NCBI GenBank assembly: GCA_030635025.1
Contig: DAOVZQ010000162.1
Coordinates: forward strand, 1-6,230
DNA from: a bacterium
Lineage (GTDB): Bacteria > Krumholzibacteriota > Krumholzibacteriia > LZORAL124-64-63
DNA: 6,230 nucleotides
Reading direction: 5' to 3'
Shown: in pieces, positions 4,078 through 6,230 of the stretch
How positions within the stretch are numbered: the first letter of the stretch is position 1
Layout: every line of letters starts with the position of its first letter
Notes under the pieces: model-generated
Databases searched by the model: none
The model's input: only the letters and a program-made list of their open reading frames with translations
What the model was told of the DNA's origin: nothing
Program-made: the position numbers and the translations under genes

Positions 4078-6230
4078 ATGTTGTCGACTTCGCTCGCCGC
4101 CCGGCGATTCCTGATCGGTCTGACCCTGTTGACGGCTCTGTGCGGCGCATCCGCGCTGGCCGAGGCGCCCGCCGACGAGTCCTGGACCTACCTTCCCGTA
4201 GGCGACATCGGCACCGCGGCCTGGCGTGCCGAACACCCGACCTGGGATGGCCGAGGCGTGGTCGTGGCGATCCTCGACACCGGCGTCGACGAGTTGGCGC
4301 CCGGGCTGCAGACGATTTCCACCGGTGGCCACAAGGTCCTTGATGCGCGCGACTTCACGCCCGAGGGCGATTGGGAGGTCGTCGAGGCTGAGTTTGCCGA
4401 TGGCATCTACACGCATCCCGATGGGCCGATCCTTGAGGGCGCCGGCGATCTGAGCGTGCCTCCGATCGATGACGATCCGTTGCGCCCGGTCTACATGGGC
4501 CTGATCTCCGAACGCCAGTTCATCAACAACGGCGACGTGTCAGACGTAAACGACGACGGCGACACGACCGACACCTTTGCCTTCCTGGTCTACGCCGCTG
4601 AACGCGACGCCGTGGAATCAGCTCTGGGGATCGGTGCGGGCCTCGAGCTGCTGTCCGGCCTGAACGAGACCGCCGCCACCTCGGTGGCGCGCGAACGGAG
4701 CAGTCGCCTGGTGTGGCTGGTGGCTGTCGACACGGACGGCGACGGCCGCATCGACGACGAAAAACTCCTGCGCGACTACCACGTGGCCTGGGACGTCTTC
4801 GCCCTGCAGAGCCCCAACGTGCCCGACAGCCGCTCGATGATGGCCTGGACGGTGACCGTCCGCGACGACGAGGACTGGCTCGGCCGCTTCGCCAGTCCCA
4901 CAGTCGAATTCCATCACGACACCGGCGCCCACGGCTCCCACTGCGCCGGCATCTCTACCGGCAACGACGTGAGCGGCCAGGACGGCCTGGACGGCGTCGC
5001 CCCCGGCGCCTGGCTCATTTCCTGCAAACTCGGCGACAACCGGCTGAGCGGTGGCGCCACGCGCACCGAGTCCATGAAGAAGGCTTTCGAGCACGCGGTG
5101 GAATTCGGCGAGCGCTACGGTCTGCCCGTGGTCGTGAACATGAGCTTCGGCATCAACTCGGTGGAAGAGGACGACGACGCCATCGGCGGCTGGCTGGACG
5201 AGCTGCTGGCCGACAACCCGGGCTTCTACGTCTGCACGAGCAACGGCAATGAGGGCCCGGGCCTATCCACCAGCGGCATCCCGGCCACCAGTCGCAGCGT
5301 GATCGCCTCGGGTGCGTACCTCTCGAGCTCCACGGCCAAGGATCTCTATCAGGCCGACCTGCCGGTCAATACGCTCTTTGCGTTTTCGAGTCGAGGGGGA
5401 GAGGCGCCCAAGCCCGACGTTGTTTCGCCCGGCTCGGCCCTTTCGACCGTGCCCGGCTTCGAGGACGGCAGCGCCCGTTACAACGGCACGTCGATGGCCT
5501 CGCCCCAGACGGCCGGCGCCGTGGCCTGTCTGCTCAGCGCGGCGCTCCAGGAGGATCTCACGGTGCACTGGGGCATGATCAAGCGCGCCCTGATCGGCGG
5601 CGCCGTGCGCGTGCCCGGCCTCGCACTCTTTGACCAGGGTGGCGGCCTGGTGAACTTGGACGGCAGCTGGCGGGTCCTGCACGCGTTGGCCCGCAGCGAG
5701 ACGGCCCACCGCATCCGACGTCAGATCGCGAGTCTCGGACGCCTCACGACACCTGTTCTCGTCTCGGGCGAACGCGGCACCGGCCGCTCCACCGCCATTC
5801 GAGCTCTTCACGAGCTGGGCGCGAGCGGGGGCGGCGAGCTGCGCGTGATCGAGGCGACGCGCTTCCACCCGCAAGACGACGCGCGCCCCCCGGCGGCGAT
5901 TCACCTGGAGAACGTCGAACAGCTCACGCCGGGCGCCCAACGCCACTGGGCGAACAGACTGGCTCCCGCGCCGTCGCCGCACTCTCAGCCCCCGCCGCAC
6001 TCTCAGCCCCCGCCGCAGCGCTCACCGCGCACGTTCGCGAGCACGTCGGCGCCCCTTGCGTCACTGGCCCGACGCGGGAGCTTCCACGCGGGCCTGGCTC
6101 GTGCGCTTCTGCGCTTCCACATAGAGCTTCCGCCCCTGCGCGAGCGGTCCGAGGACATCCCCGCGATCGCAAGTGCGCTGCTGCTGCGTATCGGAACGTC
6201 CATGGACCGCGGCCCCGTCGAGCTCTCGCC
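4078..6230 (+). CDS. Exported S8 subtilisin-like peptidase (tripeptidyl peptidase II type) running in frame into a degenerate AAA+ domain; 3' end outside window
   Basis: The visible part has 717 residues and no stop. Residues 1-28 form a Sec signal peptide: RR at 9-10, a hydrophobic core at 11-21, and cleavage likely after ALA at 28. Residues about 58-530 are a subtilase domain with its full catalytic set: D67 (AILDTGVD), H285 (GAHGSHCAG), oxyanion N391 (SNGNEGPG) and S472 (YNGTSMASP). The Asp-His and His-Ser gaps of 218 and 187 residues nearly match human tripeptidyl peptidase II (220 and 185). The long insertion ends in a VDTDGDGRIDDEKLLRDY segment that also has a counterpart there. Two Asp-rich loops (156-165 and 218-228) look calcium-binding. 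The S8 domain closes at GGGLVNLDGSWRVL (547-534 region, about 5641-5682). From about residue 539 the protein changes to a sigma-54-activator-like AAA+ module, described separately. The peptidase call is very firm. Whether the tail truly belongs to it is uncertain, because an exported enzyme has no use for a cytoplasmic ATPase domain. An assembly join is a real alternative. Confidence 0.93.
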   Translation, partial: MLSTSLAARRFLIGLTLLTALCGASALAEAPADESWTYLPVGDIGTAAWRAEHPTWDGRGVVVAILDTGVDELAPGLQTISTGGHKVLDARDFTPEGDWEVVEAEFADGIYTHPDGPILEGAGDLSVPPIDDDPLRPVYMGLISERQFINNGDVSDVNDDGDTTDTFAFLVYAAERDAVESALGIGAGLELLSGLNETAATSVARERSSRLVWLVAVDTDGDGRIDDEKLLRDYHVAWDVFALQSPNVPDSRSMMAWTVTVRDDEDWLGRFASPTVEFHHDTGAHGSHCAGISTGNDVSGQDGLDGVAPGAWLISCKLGDNRLSGGATRTESMKKAFEHAVEFGERYGLPVVVNMSFGINSVEEDDDAIGGWLDELLADNPGFYVCTSNGNEGPGLSTSGIPATSRSVIASGAYLSSSTAKDLYQADLPVNTLFAFSSRGGEAPKPDVVSPGSALSTVPGFEDGSARYNGTSMASPQTAGAVACLLSAALQEDLTVHWGMIKRALIGGAVRVPGLALFDQGGGLVNLDGSWRVLHALARSETAHRIRRQIASLGRLTTPVLVSGERGTGRSTAIRALHELGASGGGELRVIEATRFHPQDDARPPAAIHLENVEQLTPGAQRHWANRLAPAPSPHSQPPPHSQPPPQRSPRTFASTSAPLASLARRGSFHAGLARALLRFHIELPPLRERSEDIPAIASALLLRIGTSMDRGPVELS
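5692..6230 (+). other. Degenerate NtrC-type (sigma-54 activator) AAA+ domain within the peptidase frame, incomplete
   Basis: Residues about 539-717 of the frame starting at 4078. In order: a helix SETAHRIRRQIASLGRL as in the region before the NtrC P-loop; VLVSGERGTGRS (560-571), a Walker A in which the key Lys is Arg570; IHLENVEQLTPGAQ (608-621), a Walker B lacking the usual DE pair; a Pro-rich insert with an 18-base repeat; RTFASTSAPLASL in the sensor I position; and RRGSFHAGL followed by IELPPLRERSEDIPAIA (682-698), the most recognisable activator signature. Only about 46 residues separate Walker A from Walker B, too few to hold the GAFTGA loop that contacts sigma-54. ATP hydrolysis and sigma-54 activation are therefore both doubtful. 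This stretch of about 179 residues contains no lysine and is rich in Arg, Ala and Pro, unlike the peptidase part. No separate ribosome binding site and start are evident at the join. Confidence 0.75.
5976..6017 (+). repeat. 18-base in-frame tandem repeat, about 2.3 copies
   Basis: The unit GCCGCACTCTCAGCCCCC occurs twice without a mismatch (5976-5993 and 5994-6011), and a third copy starts (GCCGCA, 6012-6017) before diverging. In the reading frame it encodes PHSQPP repeats, a flexible Pro-rich loop between the Walker B-like and sensor-I-like segments of the AAA+ module. The unit is a multiple of three, so copy-number change by slippage would keep the frame. Confidence 0.9.

Noticed and set aside
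2735..4114. 459-residue plus-strand open frame opposite the lyase gene
   Set aside because: It is exactly antisense to a well-recognised enzyme and its start abuts the next gene's start. It shows no recognisable domain; long antisense frames are expected at this GC content.
4135..4146. Lipoprotein signal (LTALC) in the peptidase
   Set aside because: The residue before the Cys is Leu, not Gly, Ala or Ser, and an ordinary ALA cleavage site follows at 28.
5263..6000. 245-residue minus-strand open frame
   Set aside because: It is antisense to the peptidase/AAA+ frame, which has clear motifs throughout. Its translation is Arg/Ala/Gly-rich with no recognisable motif.

Overview
This is a GC-rich bacterial window with four genes, two of them cut by the window edges, and no RNA gene, CRISPR array or insertion sequence. 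Coding is dense and no gap exceeds about 125 bases. Standard sigma-70-type hexamers, clear Shine-Dalgarno sequences, a chemotaxis receptor and a tripeptidyl-peptidase-II-like subtilase suggest a motile, free-living, Gram-negative-type bacterium. I cannot assign a phylum from the sequence.

Layout: (1) 1-1389, plus strand: the 3' part of a methyl-accepting chemotaxis protein gene. (2) 1410-1440: a strong hairpin that serves as terminator for the converging genes on both sides. (3) 3955-1459, minus strand: a likely two-gene operon. The first gene is a PLP-dependent methionine gamma-lyase/cystathionine gamma-lyase family enzyme. After 34 bases comes a 425-residue protein whose C-terminal third looks like a strongly diverged RelA/SpoT (p)ppGpp-synthetase-type nucleotidyltransferase domain. 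(4) 3956-4077: a 122-base divergent control region. It holds two face-to-face promoters, each with a 17-base spacer, whose -10 hexamers lie on the same AT-rich island. (5) 4078 to the window end, plus strand: an exported S8 serine peptidase of the tripeptidyl peptidase II type. Its reading frame runs without a stop into a degenerate NtrC-type AAA+ domain and leaves the window.

Three points deserve most attention. First, the cryptic RelA/SpoT-like protein is paired with a sulfur amino acid lyase, which suggests, but does not prove, a link between amino-acid breakdown and nucleotide signalling. Second, the in-frame peptidase-AAA+ join makes little topological sense for an exported enzyme. It is either a very unusual fusion or an assembly chimera, and read coverage across about 5690-5710 would decide. 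Third, the overlapping divergent promoters would make transcription of the lyase operon and the peptidase mutually exclusive at the level of polymerase binding.
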